Program-made: the position numbers and the translations under genes
Notes under the pieces: generated by a model
Told to the model about the DNA's origin: nothing
Database searches by the model: none
The model's input: the letters and a program-made list of their open reading frames with translations, nothing else
Shown here: positions 36,214 to 44,864 of the stretch, in pieces
How the letters are laid out: each line of letters begins with the position of its first letter
How positions within the stretch are numbered: position 1 is the first letter of the stretch
Source: Beggiatoa leptomitoformis
GTDB taxonomy: Bacteria > Pseudomonadota > Gammaproteobacteria > Beggiatoales > Beggiatoaceae
Assembly (NCBI RefSeq): GCF_001305575.3
Contig: NZ_CP012373.2
Span: 3,792,261 to 3,856,260, forward strand
DNA length: 64,000 nucleotides
Direction: 5' to 3'

Positions 36214-37371
36214 GTGAAAAAACTGTCAAACGAATGGATTTGGTCAATTATAGTGATTGTCAGTTTAGTTGTGTGGGGCGCGTGGTTTCTAACAAACTAC
36301 CAGTTGGTTTTAAAACAACGTGAGATAGGATTTCAAGGAGAGGCAAGATATAACGACTTACTTGCAGCACAACGATTTATTGAAAAAATGGGTACAGCAG
36401 CCGAGACAGTTACCGCATTTTCTCAGTTAAAACAGCCATTAAGTGTAAAAGATACGGTCATTTTAGCAACACATTGGTCGTATATTGATAGATATCAGGT
36501 TGATTTTTTACTGGAATGGGTGAATAACGGGGGTTCTTTAATCGTAACGCATCGCCTGCCAAGCAATAATTCATCACAGAAAAATAAATATAATTCGCAC
36601 GAACATTTTCTAGAAATTACACAAACAAAAGTAATTGAAAAAAAGAAATCAAATGACGACCCGTACAAGAAAACAACGTTAGTTACTTTAAATAATTTGC
36701 CCTTAACATTAATGATAGATACTGATTTGACGTTAGAAACGGCACAAAAACCCAGTATAGAATTGACAACGGAACAAGGTACTTATCTGTTATCCCATCA
36801 ATATGGAAAGGGATATATTACCGTCGTGACTGATTTATTTTGTATTGAAAATGAAGAAATTAATCATTATGACCACGCCGCATTTTTATGGAAATTAGTT
36901 CATTTATCCCACACAGCTACTAAGGTATGGTTGTGGCAACCGATTGGAGAAGGATTTTCTTTGTTCGCCTTGCTGAAAACCTACGGGTGGATGGTATTTG
37001 TTAGTGCAACTGTTTTTTTAATCCTCTGGCTATGGGCAATCAGTCGACGTTTTGGGAGTGTTTTACCTGAACCCAGTTTAGCGCGTCGACGGTTGTTAGA
37101 ACATATTGAAGCCAGCGCTTATTACTTATGGCAACATAAACAAAGTGATATACTGTTAGAACGAACACGCCAAGCGGTACTGCAACGCTTAGAAAGCGTA
37201 CATCCTGACTGGTTACATTTAAAACCACCTCAACTGTATGATAATATTTCACAAATTTCTGCTGTAACGGTTAAGGATGTCCAACAGGCATTACACGCGC
37301 CGTTAGCTAAAACGCCTGCCACATTTACAACTGCTATTCAAACACTTAGCAAAATAAGGAAAGCCTTATGA
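36214..37371 (+). CDS. DUF4350 membrane protein
   Basis: A 385-residue protein with a membrane helix near each end of a large extracytoplasmic part (helices at about 10-29 and 255-275). Residues about 45-120 form the DUF4350 GATase-like domain (EARYNDLLAAQRFIEKMG, LATHWSYID, WVNNGGSLIVTHRLP). Such genes normally sit beside MoxR ATPases, and here it overlaps moxR by ATGA. The start is a GTG at 36214 preceded by TTTGGAGG; the overlapping ATG at 36212 is out of frame. Confidence 0.85.
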   Translation: MKKLSNEWIWSIIVIVSLVVWGAWFLTNYQLVLKQREIGFQGEARYNDLLAAQRFIEKMGTAAETVTAFSQLKQPLSVKDTVILATHWSYIDRYQVDFLLEWVNNGGSLIVTHRLPSNNSSQKNKYNSHEHFLEITQTKVIEKKKSNDDPYKKTTLVTLNNLPLTLMIDTDLTLETAQKPSIELTTEQGTYLLSHQYGKGYITVVTDLFCIENEEINHYDHAAFLWKLVHLSHTATKVWLWQPIGEGFSLFALLKTYGWMVFVSATVFLILWLWAISRRFGSVLPEPSLARRRLLEHIEASAYYLWQHKQSDILLERTRQAVLQRLESVHPDWLHLKPPQLYDNISQISAVTVKDVQQALHAPLAKTPATFTTAIQTLSKIRKAL

Positions 37372-38378
37372 ATGACATGCTCCCCCCCGTTGACGCTGGT
37401 GTTGCTCCGTCTGTTAAAAATGGGATGGCGCGTGCTATAGAGATTGTGCAAGCTATTCGCCAAGAAATTAGCCATGCGGTTGTTGGGCAAACGGAGGTGA
37501 TTGACCAAGTGATGGTTGCCTTGCTTGCGGCGGGACATGTGTTATTAGAAGGTGTTCCCGGTTTGGGAAAAACTTTATTGGTTCAAGCATTAGCAAAAAC
37601 ATTTGAGGGTAAATTTGCACGTATTCAGTTTACCCCTGATTTAATGCCCAGCGATGTCACGGGACATGCGTTATATGATTTAAAAAGTGAAGAATTTAAA
37701 ATCCGTAAAGGCGCGATTTTTACCCATTTATTGTTGGCGGATGAAATTAATCGCGCCCCTGCAAAAACCCAAGCGGCTTTGTTGGAAGTGATGCAGGAGT
37801 TGCAAGTGACGATTGAGGGAAAATCTTTTCCTGTCCCTTTACCTTTTATGACCTTAGCAACGCAAAATCCGATTGAACAAGAGGGAACATATCCTTTACC
37901 TGAAGCGCAGTTAGACCGTTTTTTACTTAAAATTCGGTTAAATTATCCCAGTGAACAAGAAGAAATTCAGCTTTTAAAACAAGTTACTGCTGCTAAAGTA
38001 GGCGAGCGTTTAGATGTCAGTACGGTTGCGAAAGTGGTTAAAGCAGAAACGATTATTACCTTACAAAAATTAACCGCAACCGTAAAAGTAGATGAACGAA
38101 TTTATACTTATGTTAATCAAATCATTCGTGCAACCCGAACCTATACGGGTATCAGTGTTGGTGCGGGTCCTCGTGGTGGGATTTCGTTGATACGGGCGGC
38201 ACGGGCGATGGCCTTATTAGCTGAACGTAATTTTGTTATTCCTGATGATGTCAAAAATATTGCCTTAGCCGTATTACGCCATCGGATTACCCTTGCGCCA
38301 GAGTTAGAAATTGAGGGCTTAGACGCGGACAATGTCTTATTAGGCTTGTTAGAAAAAATTGATGCGCCGCGTTTATAG
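37368..38378 (+). CDS. MoxR-family AAA+ ATPase
   Basis: A 336-residue ATPase of the kind that assists assembly or metal insertion of protein complexes. Walker A EGVPGLGKTLL is at 61-71, Walker B LLADEINRAPAKTQAALLEVM near 125-145, and sensor 1 TLATQNPIEQEGTYPLPEAQLDRF is typical of the family. Its start overlaps the DUF4350 stop. The usual DUF58 partner with a von Willebrand-like fold is missing; the next gene instead encodes a beta-barrel protein, overlapping by 17 bases. Confidence 0.93.
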   Translation: MNDMLPPVDAGVAPSVKNGMARAIEIVQAIRQEISHAVVGQTEVIDQVMVALLAAGHVLLEGVPGLGKTLLVQALAKTFEGKFARIQFTPDLMPSDVTGHALYDLKSEEFKIRKGAIFTHLLLADEINRAPAKTQAALLEVMQELQVTIEGKSFPVPLPFMTLATQNPIEQEGTYPLPEAQLDRFLLKIRLNYPSEQEEIQLLKQVTAAKVGERLDVSTVAKVVKAETIITLQKLTATVKVDERIYTYVNQIIRATRTYTGISVGAGPRGGISLIRAARAMALLAERNFVIPDDVKNIALAVLRHRITLAPELEIEGLDADNVLLGLLEKIDAPRL

Positions 38379-39327
38379 GGGGATTGGAAGACATTGTTTA
38401 CTTGCACTTGCCAAACATTATTGGTGGTTTGTGATGTTGTTTGCTTGCCCTGTTTGGGCAGAAGAATCGCCCGAAAAAGGGGAAAAAGATGCCGTTGTGG
38501 ACGGTATTTTAAGTTCTTTTTCTTTACCATTTGAGGATTTATTTAAGAAAAAACATGAATCCGAATGGTTGAATTTATGGGATGAGTTTTCGGGGAATAT
38601 TGGCATTGATATTCCTTTAAGAAAGACAAAGCCGTATAACGGGTTAAACTCGCAAGGTCAACAAGGGCGTTATAGCGTCACTTTTCCGATTTCCCTTCGT
38701 TATAATCCATTGAGCTATTGGTTTGCTAATGTGAATGCCTTGCTCTATTTGGATAAAAAATTGCAAGCTCCTTGGGATTCTGACTTCACCTATCGTTTTG
38801 GCTATGACGATTGGCATCCTTACACATTGAGTTTGGTCTATGCTAATTACGATGGTAATCGTTTTCATCCAAACCGTGCGTTAGGGGAGCGACACACGCG
38901 GTTTTTAGAAGGAACTTATCGTTTAGGTTGGAAATTTCCGTTAACACAGATGCTTGCAGAGCCTTTACTCATAGACCCAAATAAAACCATAAACTGTCAG
39001 ATGGGTTTTAATCTAACTCCCCGTTATGTAGATTTTGTAACAGAAAGCCGTTTACCGCATAAGCAAACGGTAACAATGGGTTGTCACTATCCGATTATTG
39101 AAGACTGGTTATTTAATTTTACTTTATTTTGGTATCCACAAGCGGACCAACAACAACCTTGGGATCCTGATTACACCTATAACCTAACGTTTTCTAGTTC
39201 ACTACCTGGCAATTTAGCTTTACAGTACAGCAATTATTCAGGAAATCGTTATCCATGGCGTGACCAGCGTGATGCTGCGGATGTAAAAGATGGAAGCATT
39301 GGATTATCGTGGTCTTTAGCATGGTAA
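38362..39327 (+). CDS. Predicted outer-membrane beta-barrel protein
   Basis: A 321-residue exported protein not recognised by name. An N-terminal basic stretch and hydrophobic segment (LLALAKHYWWFVMLFACPVWA) form a signal peptide. The rest alternates aromatic and polar residues like beta strands, with two similar halves: WDSDFTYRFGYDDWHPYTLS with VYANYDGNRFHPN, and WDPDYTYNLTFSSSLPGNLA with QYSNYSGNRYPWR. The chain ends in an aromatic residue (SWSLAW), as expected for BAM-assembled barrels. It overlaps moxR, so it is the last gene of SoxYZ-DUF4350-MoxR-barrel. ATG at 38362; an adjacent TTG at 38359 is possible. Confidence 0.75.
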   Translation: MRRVYRGIGRHCLLALAKHYWWFVMLFACPVWAEESPEKGEKDAVVDGILSSFSLPFEDLFKKKHESEWLNLWDEFSGNIGIDIPLRKTKPYNGLNSQGQQGRYSVTFPISLRYNPLSYWFANVNALLYLDKKLQAPWDSDFTYRFGYDDWHPYTLSLVYANYDGNRFHPNRALGERHTRFLEGTYRLGWKFPLTQMLAEPLLIDPNKTINCQMGFNLTPRYVDFVTESRLPHKQTVTMGCHYPIIEDWLFNFTLFWYPQADQQQPWDPDYTYNLTFSSSLPGNLALQYSNYSGNRYPWRDQRDAADVKDGSIGLSWSLAW

Positions 39328-39541
39328 CTTATTGAGTGAAAAACGATGACGTACACAAAAACTAAATTGCTACTGGTCGAGGACTGTAGCTCTATGCGTT
39401 TAGTGTTGCAACATTGGTTGAAAAACTATTGTGATGAAATATTGATAGCAACCGATGGACAAGAAGCTTTAGGGCGTGTCATCAAATAGTAAAAAATGTT
39501 ATATTATAATCATATACCCAGATATCGCCAAGGATAAAACA

Positions 39542-39961
39542 ATGAGTCGTCGCTATGCCTTAACCGATGAACAATGGTCAAAACTAGAACCGCTACTCCC
39601 TGGGCGTAAAGGACATGTCGGGATGACGGCTAAAGATAACCGCTTGTTTATTGATGCTGTTCTATTCCGTTATCGCAGTGGCATTCCTTGGCGCGACCTC
39701 CCCGAACGCTTTGGTGATTTCCGTGTCGTCCATACCCGCTTCAGTCGTTGGTCTAAGAAAGGTGTCTGGGAACGTGTTTTCAAGATACTAAGTGCCGATG
39801 CCGATAATGAATATGCCATGATAGACAGCACAATAGTTAGAGCGCATCAACATAGTAGTGGTGGTGGCGCAGATGAAGCCATTGGACGTAGCGCAGGGGG
39901 TTTAAGTACCAAGATTAACTCCGTTGTTGACGCACTGGGCAATCCGACCCTTTTTTTTTGA
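39542..39961 (+). CDS. IS5-family transposase, first frame
   Basis: The 139-codon first frame begins at ATG 39542 (MSRRYALTDEQWSKLEPLLP). It holds the N-terminal DUF4096-type region and the first catalytic Asp (YAMIDSTIVRAHQHSSG), and ends at a TGA inside GNPTLFF just after nine T. In relatives the sequence continues into LTAGQASDLEGA in the -1 frame. Confidence 0.92.
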   Translation: MSRRYALTDEQWSKLEPLLPGRKGHVGMTAKDNRLFIDAVLFRYRSGIPWRDLPERFGDFRVVHTRFSRWSKKGVWERVFKILSADADNEYAMIDSTIVRAHQHSSGGGADEAIGRSAGGLSTKINSVVDALGNPTLFF

Positions 39962-40290
39962 CTGCGGGACAGGCAAGCGACCTTGAAGGGGCTGATGCTC
40001 TTATTCCTCAGATAAAGGCAAACGCTTTATTGGCTGATAAGGCTTATGATGCAGATGAACGGGTTAGAGATGTTTTAAAACAGCAAGGCATAGAACCTGT
40101 GATTCCGTTCAGGAAAAATCGTTTAAATCCACCTGATTATGATAAAGCTCTTTATAAGGCACGTTATTTAATCGAGCATTTCTTTGGTAAATTAAAGCAA
40201 TATCGTGCAATAGCTACACGATATGATAAACGCGCTAGGAATTTCTTAAGTGGGGTTTATTTGGCTTCTACCTTGATTCTTTTAGCTTGA
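39958..40290 (+). CDS. IS5-family transposase, second frame
   Basis: 110 codons with the rest of the DDE domain: Asp in LLADKAYDADE and Glu in YLIEHFFGKLKQYRAIATRYDK. The apparent TTG start lies within the overlap; the product is expected only as a fusion made by -1 frameshifting on the T9 run at 39951-39959. Confidence 0.92.
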   Translation: MTAGQASDLEGADALIPQIKANALLADKAYDADERVRDVLKQQGIEPVIPFRKNRLNPPDYDKALYKARYLIEHFFGKLKQYRAIATRYDKRARNFLSGVYLASTLILLA

Positions 40291-41464
40291 ACCTTTAACC
40301 CTTCTTATTTGATGACAGGCTCTAAGCATTTTTCGAGAAAATCCTGATATTAATTTGGTGTTGACAGATTGGATTATGCCCAATATTGACGGGTTGCAAT
40401 TGTGCCAACTGATACGCCAAGCAGAATTACCTCATTATGTTTATGTGATTGTTTTAACAGGAAAAGATGAGCGTGAAAGTTCTTTAGTACAAGGGCTTAA
40501 TGCGGGAGCGGATGATTTTCTTTTTAAGCCGATAGACCCAAATAAACTACGAATTCGCTTACAAATGGCGTTTCGGATTTTGGGTTTAGAACAAACCTTA
40601 GCAGAACGTAATCGAAAGTTGTATCACACCTATGAGCAAATACGGCAGGATTTACTCCTTGCTTCTGTGATGCAGAAAAACCTTCTTCCTGCTAAAGGTC
40701 ATGTAGATAATATTGTATTTGATTGGCTTTTTTATCCTAGCCATTTTATTGCAGGTGATATATTTAATTATTTTGAACTCACGGATGAATATCTAGCCTT
40801 TTATCATCTGGATGTATCTGGGCATGGGGTACGCTCTGCATTATTATCATTCACCTTACATCATTACATCAATAATAAAGGTGGACAATCTAGTGTGTTG
40901 CGTTACAAAGACGCTGAGGGTGTTTATCAGCCTGTGCCACCAGAACAAGTTGTTTCCGCGCTTAATCAACGCTTTACTGACTCAGGCGATTTATATTTTA
41001 CGATGGTTTATGGGTATTTACATAAAGCAACGGGCGTTGTGCAATTTACACAAGCAGGGCATCCTTGCCCTATCCATTTAACAACAACACAACATCAAGC
41101 CAATTTTTGTGGGGGAAGTGGCTTTCCTGTTGCTCTGTTTCCTAACTCTGACTACGAAAGACTTAGCTTGCAAATGGTAGAAGGCGATAGATTATTTATT
41201 TATTCGGATGGAATTACAGAGTGTTTGAATGCCGTACAACAAAGCTATTCTGAACAACGTTTATTGAGTTTATTACAAAATACGGCAGACCAAACACTAG
41301 AACAAACACTACAATCGTTATGTGATGAACTCTTTGATTGGCAAGGAAATGGGCAGTTTGAAGATGACATGACATTATTAGCAATTGAATATCATGCGCC
41401 ACTATCGTTTAAATAACGTTATAAAAAAACTTTAACACGACCAATTAGACTAACGGAATTTTTT

Positions 41465-41797
41465 ATGCTAAAAACCGAACAAAAAGATAAATTTCTCATT
41501 GTCCACGTCTTAGAAAAACGTTTAGATGCGTCTATCGCACCTGATTTTAAAGATGAAATGAAAGCCTTAATTGCCAATGGACAACAATATATTATTTTAG
41601 ACTTGAGCCAAACAGATTTTTTAGATAGTAGTGGTTTAGGCGCGATTGTATCGACCTTAAAGTTACTTAAGGGTGAAGGTGACCTTATCCTTTGTGGTGT
41701 ACAAGGAGCTGTTATTTCTTTATTTAAATTGACACGTATGGATAACATATTTTCTATTTACCCAACAGTGACAGACGCTATTGCTAACGCTGCGTGA
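41465..41797 (+). CDS. STAS-domain anti-sigma factor antagonist
   Basis: A 110-residue SpoIIAA/RsbV-like protein. The phosphorylatable serine lies in FLDSSGLGAIVSTLK (S55/S56). In partner switching the unphosphorylated form binds the anti-sigma kinase and releases its target. It follows the broken phosphatase gene, which should activate it by dephosphorylation, and precedes the kinase gene. Confidence 0.9.
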   Translation: MLKTEQKDKFLIVHVLEKRLDASIAPDFKDEMKALIANGQQYIILDLSQTDFLDSSGLGAIVSTLKLLKGEGDLILCGVQGAVISLFKLTRMDNIFSIYPTVTDAIANAA

Positions 41798-41805
41798 TAT
41801 TTTTC

Positions 41806-42267
41806 ATGCCACAACTGTGTTTACAAATTCAAAGCCAATTAGAGAATGTTGCATTAATTGGAACTTCTATCAAGGGAATTTGTAGCTTGACTCCCTTGTC
41901 GACAGAAGTTGTTGATGCACTACAGATTGCTATTGTCGAATGGGTTAATAATGTTATTGAACATAGCTATATATATTCTACGGTTCAATTAATTATTGTA
42001 GAAATTACCCTAAGTAAAAACAGTTTATTGATTTCTGTAACGGATAATGGTTGTGGTATGCAATCTTATTTACTCAATACCGCAGAAATGCCCATGATTA
42101 ACCCAGACGACATTGCTAATTTGCCCGAAGGTGGTTTTGGTCTGGCAATTATTAAACAAACTATGGATGAAGTTGTTTACTATTCCACAGGGTATAAACA
42201 CACGCTATGGATGAAAAAACACTTTCAAACTGATAATGGCAATAGTTCAAGAGAAGTCGTGTTATGA
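41806..42267 (+). CDS. RsbW/SpoIIAB-like ATP-binding anti-sigma kinase
   Basis: A 153-residue HATPase_c protein. N box IAIVEWVNNVIEHSY, G1 box ISVTDNGCGM and G2 box EGGFGLAIIKQTMDEV are present. It should phosphorylate the STAS protein encoded just before it. The start could also be the GTG at 41794 that overlaps the STAS stop; the ATG at 41806 (MPQLCLQIQSQL) begins the conserved part. No sigma factor gene is nearby, so the output may be the glycosyltransferase or a distant target. Confidence 0.85.
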   Translation: MPQLCLQIQSQLENVALIGTSIKGICSLTPLSTEVVDALQIAIVEWVNNVIEHSYIYSTVQLIIVEITLSKNSLLISVTDNGCGMQSYLLNTAEMPMINPDDIANLPEGGFGLAIIKQTMDEVVYYSTGYKHTLWMKKHFQTDNGNSSREVVL

Positions 42268-42358
42268 AGGCTAGACACAATCAATTTCACTATTCTTTTC
42301 TTGCTATTCAATCTCAAATTAAAATAACAGGGCTAAACGCCACAATACCCGGCTCATT

Positions 42359-44236
42359 ATGGATACCTATTTTAAAAAATTTGAAGATCGAATCCCCCCT
42401 TCTCCTCTACCTTTCTCGCCATACCGTGAATTACTCTGGCAATTCTTAGCCGTTATTACTATTGTTATTGGTGTGTGGTACTTACACTGGCGATGGACGA
42501 ATTCTTTAAACTATGATGCACTTTGGTTCTCTCTTCCCCTTGTCATCGCAGAAACGATGGCATACATTGGGCTGATTTTATACACGATTAATCTATGGCA
42601 AGTACGTGATACACCACAAAAATCGCCACCACATTCCATCCGTGATTGTATAGACCTCACACAAGACCCCCACTGTCCAAATCGCCCCATTCAAGTTGAT
42701 GTTTTTATTGCAACTTACAATGAAGATACTGAACTAGTCCGCTTAAGTATCAGAGATGCAAAAAAAATAACCTACCCACATACCATCATCCTCAAAGTAC
42801 ATGTTTTAGATGACGGCAAGCGACCCGCTATGCAACAAGTTGCCAAAGAGGAAGCCGTAAATTACATCACACGAAATAATAATATAGGTTTTAAAGCAGG
42901 CAATCTTGCCAATGCCATGGATGTCACAAGCGGAGATTTTTTTATTATCTGCGATGCCGATACACGACCTTTTCCGACTTTTTTAGAACACACGCTAGGT
43001 TATTTTACGGACCCACAAGTTGCTTGGGTACAAACCCCACAATGGTTTTTTGATATTCCCGAAGGACAATCTTTGCCCCTTTATTTACAAACCTATATTG
43101 GTAAAGCGGGCAAATGGCTAGGCGAACAAATCGAAAAAATCTACGGTACTGTTGCGATTGGTTACGACCCTTTTGTGAATGACCCTAAAATTTTTTATGA
43201 CATCATTTTACGGCGGCGAAATTGGGCAAATGCCTCTTTTTGCTGTGGTGCAGGTTCTATTTATCGTCGCGAAGCCGTGCGCGAAGCCCAACTCATTGGT
43301 TATGCAGATAGTGTTAGTCAATCATTAGAAACCCATTTAACCGCTATTCAAAAACTAACGGGTGAAAAAAACAGTTTAGACCCTTTGATTGTTAAACAAT
43401 TACGTTATCAACTAATTCATGAAACCCATTTTGATGATAAACTTTTTAAATTTCATGTCTCTGAAGATATTTTTACCTCAATTGTTTTACACTCCGTCCG
43501 CCGCACTGCACCCGACGGTAGCGAACAACGGGCAAAATGGAAATCCGTTTTACACCCAATAGTTGAATCAAAAATGCTATCGCCTCAAGATTTGCAAAGT
43601 TGGGTTGTACAACGCTTTAAATATGCAGGGGGAACGCTAGATATTGCGAAAGATATTCTCTTTAAAAATAAATTATTTACAAAGCGCAACGGCTTAAGTT
43701 GGGCACAACGACTGATGTATGGGCAAACCATTTGGTCTTATTTAGGTGGAATTTGGAATTTAATTTTCTTACTCGCACCCATTATTTATTTTTTAACCGC
43801 AATCAAACCCATGCAAGCCTTTTCGGATTCTTTTGTATTGCATTTTCTACCCTTTATTATCAGTATGGAACTTGCCTTTATGGTAGGCACATGGGGAACA
43901 AATAATTGGCAGAGTAAAACATCTTATTTGGCTTTTTACTCATTTAATATCAAAGCACTCTGGACAGTATTACGCGGTAAAAAAATCGCTTTTCCTGTGA
44001 CCCCCAAAGACCGTCAAACAGGTAATTTTTTACATCTTGTTTGGTCACAATGCTTATTAATTGGCTTAACATTAGGCAGCTTAGCGTATGCATGGTTTAG
44101 CCACTTTGCGCCGCACACCGCATACTCTAGTGGTGCATTGATATTAAATAGTTTTTGGGGAATTTTAAATATCATCGCCCTGAGTAGTTTGGTTCGCGCT
44201 GCTTTTTGGACACCGCCTGAAGAAGCAACTATATGA
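42359..44236 (+). CDS. Cellulose-synthase-like family 2 glycosyltransferase
   Basis: A 625-residue inner-membrane processive glycosyltransferase. Two N-terminal helices, the GT2 domain with VDVFIATYNED, the DDG site LDDGKRP, the DAD metal site ICDADTRPFP, the FHVSEDIFTSI catalytic-base region and QSWVVQRFKYAGG (variant of QxxRW, with Phe-Lys in place of Arg-Trp), then at least five C-terminal helices. The PilZ domain of bacterial BcsA is absent, which argues against direct c-di-GMP control. No bcsB/bcsC follows, so the polymer is unknown. It lies 91 bases after the anti-sigma kinase and is coupled by ATGA to the VanZ gene. Confidence 0.85.
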   Translation: MDTYFKKFEDRIPPSPLPFSPYRELLWQFLAVITIVIGVWYLHWRWTNSLNYDALWFSLPLVIAETMAYIGLILYTINLWQVRDTPQKSPPHSIRDCIDLTQDPHCPNRPIQVDVFIATYNEDTELVRLSIRDAKKITYPHTIILKVHVLDDGKRPAMQQVAKEEAVNYITRNNNIGFKAGNLANAMDVTSGDFFIICDADTRPFPTFLEHTLGYFTDPQVAWVQTPQWFFDIPEGQSLPLYLQTYIGKAGKWLGEQIEKIYGTVAIGYDPFVNDPKIFYDIILRRRNWANASFCCGAGSIYRREAVREAQLIGYADSVSQSLETHLTAIQKLTGEKNSLDPLIVKQLRYQLIHETHFDDKLFKFHVSEDIFTSIVLHSVRRTAPDGSEQRAKWKSVLHPIVESKMLSPQDLQSWVVQRFKYAGGTLDIAKDILFKNKLFTKRNGLSWAQRLMYGQTIWSYLGGIWNLIFLLAPIIYFLTAIKPMQAFSDSFVLHFLPFIISMELAFMVGTWGTNNWQSKTSYLAFYSFNIKALWTVLRGKKIAFPVTPKDRQTGNFLHLVWSQCLLIGLTLGSLAYAWFSHFAPHTAYSSGALILNSFWGILNIIALSSLVRAAFWTPPEEATI

Positions 44237-44622
44237 AACGTATTGCTATTTTGTACAGCCTGTTTATTATTTGTCTGATAATTGTTGCTGACCAAGGTCA
44301 TTATAATTACGTATTAAAACAAGTTCATGCGATTCCTTATGGCGACAAAGTGGGACATTTTATTCTGATGGGCTTGCTTGCTTTCGTTATCAATATGGGC
44401 TTAAATTGTGCGCAATTTAGCTGGAAAAATATAAAGTTACTAAAAGGGAGTGTCTTTGTTGTTACCTTTGTAACACTAGAAGAGATATCACAATATTTTT
44501 TTCCCAACCGCCATTTTGATATGGGCGATTTATTTTCAGATTACTTAGGGATTTTTCTCTTTGGGCAATTAGCGTTATGGTTATCGTATCGACAAAAACA
44601 TAACGAAAAAATTACTCCATGA
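44233..44622 (+). CDS. VanZ-like family membrane protein
   Basis: A 129-residue membrane protein with about four helices and the VanZ-family blocks YGDKVGHFILMGLLAFVI and LEEISQYFFPNRHFDMGDLFSDYLGIFLFG. Family members are implicated in envelope or polysaccharide processes without a known reaction. Its start overlaps the glycosyltransferase stop by ATGA, tying it to polymer synthesis or export. Last gene of the partner-switch/polysaccharide operon. Confidence 0.85.
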   Translation: MKRIAILYSLFIICLIIVADQGHYNYVLKQVHAIPYGDKVGHFILMGLLAFVINMGLNCAQFSWKNIKLLKGSVFVVTFVTLEEISQYFFPNRHFDMGDLFSDYLGIFLFGQLALWLSYRQKHNEKITP

Positions 44623-44788
44623 CTTCTAAAGTTACCCTACCTGTTTTGACACGGTATTAATGCGAACTTATATCGTTTCCCCCTTGCGAATCACCTAAAC
44701 AAAAAATAAAATCCCTACTCCCCTGTGTCTTTTGATAAAATAAAACGCTTAATGGATTCTATAAAAAAAGTTAATCCATAAACAACCC

Positions 44789-44811
44789 ACCCTGTCCGTC
44801 ATTGGCAGGGT
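44789..44811 (+). other. Hairpin in the sucC leader
   Basis: ACCCTG pairs with CAGGGT around an 11-base loop, 54 bases before the sucC start. No T run follows. It may end the upstream operon weakly or shape the sucC leader. Confidence 0.35.
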
Positions 44812-44864
44812 ACTCATGCTCATCTGTACTCTCACAAGAACGATAGAGACTTAAGGATAACTCA

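Larger units (their letters stand above)
39472..40322 (+). mobile_element. IS5-family (IS427-like) insertion sequence
   Basis: An 851-bp element with ends GGGCGTGTCATCAAATA (left) and the complement GAGCCTGTCATCAAATA (right), flanked by TA target copies (39470-39471 and 40323-40324). Two transposase frames overlap at a run of nine T and require a -1 shift. It inserted in the same orientation as the response-regulator gene. Ends and frames look intact, suggesting a recent event. Confidence 0.93.
39346..41416 (+). pseudogene. Response regulator-PP2C (RsbU-like) phosphatase split by an IS5-type element
   Basis: The first 42 codons (39346-39471) encode the start of a receiver domain (MTYTKTKLLLVEDCSSMRLV...GQEAL). 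After the insertion the same frame resumes at 40325 (SIFRENPDINLVLTDWIMPN), holding the phospho-acceptor Asp, then a linker and a SpoIIE-type PP2C phosphatase (FIAGDIFNYF, HLDVSGHGVRSAL, FIYSDGITE, FEDDMTLLAI). Removing 39472-40322 and one TA copy gives an uninterrupted 405-residue protein. It would have dephosphorylated the STAS antagonist encoded downstream. The 3' part alone could still be translated from 40355 (TTG) as a phosphatase without a full receiver. Confidence 0.93.

Noticed and set aside
39476-39541. N-terminal extension of the IS5 transposase in the longest frame
   Set aside because: It begins within the IS terminal repeat; relatives start at a MSRR-like Met, here the ATG at 39542.
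42264-42449. 61-codon frame between the anti-sigma kinase and the glycosyltransferase
   Set aside because: It overlaps the start of the glycosyltransferase in another frame and has no recognisable features, although its ATG overlaps the stop of the gene before it.
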